Source of the DNA: an uncultured Candidatus Melainabacteria bacterium
Lineage (GTDB): Bacteria > Cyanobacteriota > Vampirovibrionia > Gastranaerophilales > Gastranaerophilaceae
DNA: 12,953 nucleotides
Assembly (NCBI GenBank): GCA_934747325.1
Contig: CAKVGW010000046.1
Location: 1 to 12,953 of the forward strand
Direction of reading: 5' to 3'
A model generated the notes under the pieces. The model was not told where the DNA came from. It searched no databases and was given only the letters and a program-made list of their open reading frames with translations. Shown here in pieces: positions 12,902-12,953 of the stretch. Position 1 is the first letter of the stretch. Every line of letters begins with the position of its first letter. The position numbers were made by a program, and so were the translations under genes.

Positions 12902-12953
12902 TAATTTCTCCTTTGTATATTTGTATTAATGTTTGTAAAAATTATTTTTGCTA

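Overview
The window looks like a low-GC chromosome segment from a diderm, gut-type bacterium. My best guess is the Gastranaerophilales/Melainabacteria (Vampirovibrionia) group. Evidence for an outer membrane is a complete tripartite efflux set (MFS pump, periplasmic adaptor, TolC-like outer-membrane channel). Evidence for the lineage is weaker and rests on family memory: small orphan proteins with an N-terminal 'Asn-rich + xFG/FKG' signature, a zinc-binding S14, and repeat-rich spacers. No ribosomal RNA or taxonomic marker alignment was possible, so the assignment is inference.

Layout. (1) 1-234: the 3' end of a gene for a tandem-repeat protein (16-residue period with PAFKGEE), ended by a hairpin terminator shared with the convergent gene to its right. 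(2) 305-3403, minus strand: a compact marR-emrA-emrB operon. (3) 3404-4145: a mosaic spacer with a 127-aa orphan membrane protein gene. (4) 4146-5504, plus strand: a TolC/OprM-type outer-membrane efflux protein. (5) 5605-6435: a uridine-kinase-like P-loop kinase. (6) 6483-7924: two orphan genes on the minus strand, separated by a 302-bp spacer that may encode a structured RNA. (7) 7925-8747: about 820 bp without an intact gene, holding a pentanucleotide repeat, two palindromic repeat elements, a GC-rich terminator, a 33-codon gene remnant and a 14-bp hairpin on the rpsN stop codon. (8) 8748-12901, minus strand: ribosomal proteins in the order S19-L22-S3-L16-L29-S17-L14-L24-L5-S14. The usual next genes (S8, L6, L18, S5) are absent.

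How the genes work together. The most informative result is regulatory. A 22-bp operator with identical 9-bp arms (TTGTGTTAT-N4-ATAACACAA) lies on the marR-emrA-emrB promoter, where the -10 box is inside the operator. The same operator lies just before the tolC-like gene about 700 bp away. This makes the MarR protein the likely common repressor of the whole pump, although the channel gene is separated from the pump genes. The similarity between the two sites continues past the operator into the first codons of the tolC-like gene. The marR side therefore seems to keep the decayed 5' end of a second or ancestral tolC copy (MTI..., stop after 10 codons).

Several starts were moved from the longest open frame to sites with a Shine-Dalgarno sequence or a family-standard N terminus: marR (3403), tolC-like (4146), orphan 7924, rplN (10482) and rpsC (12223).
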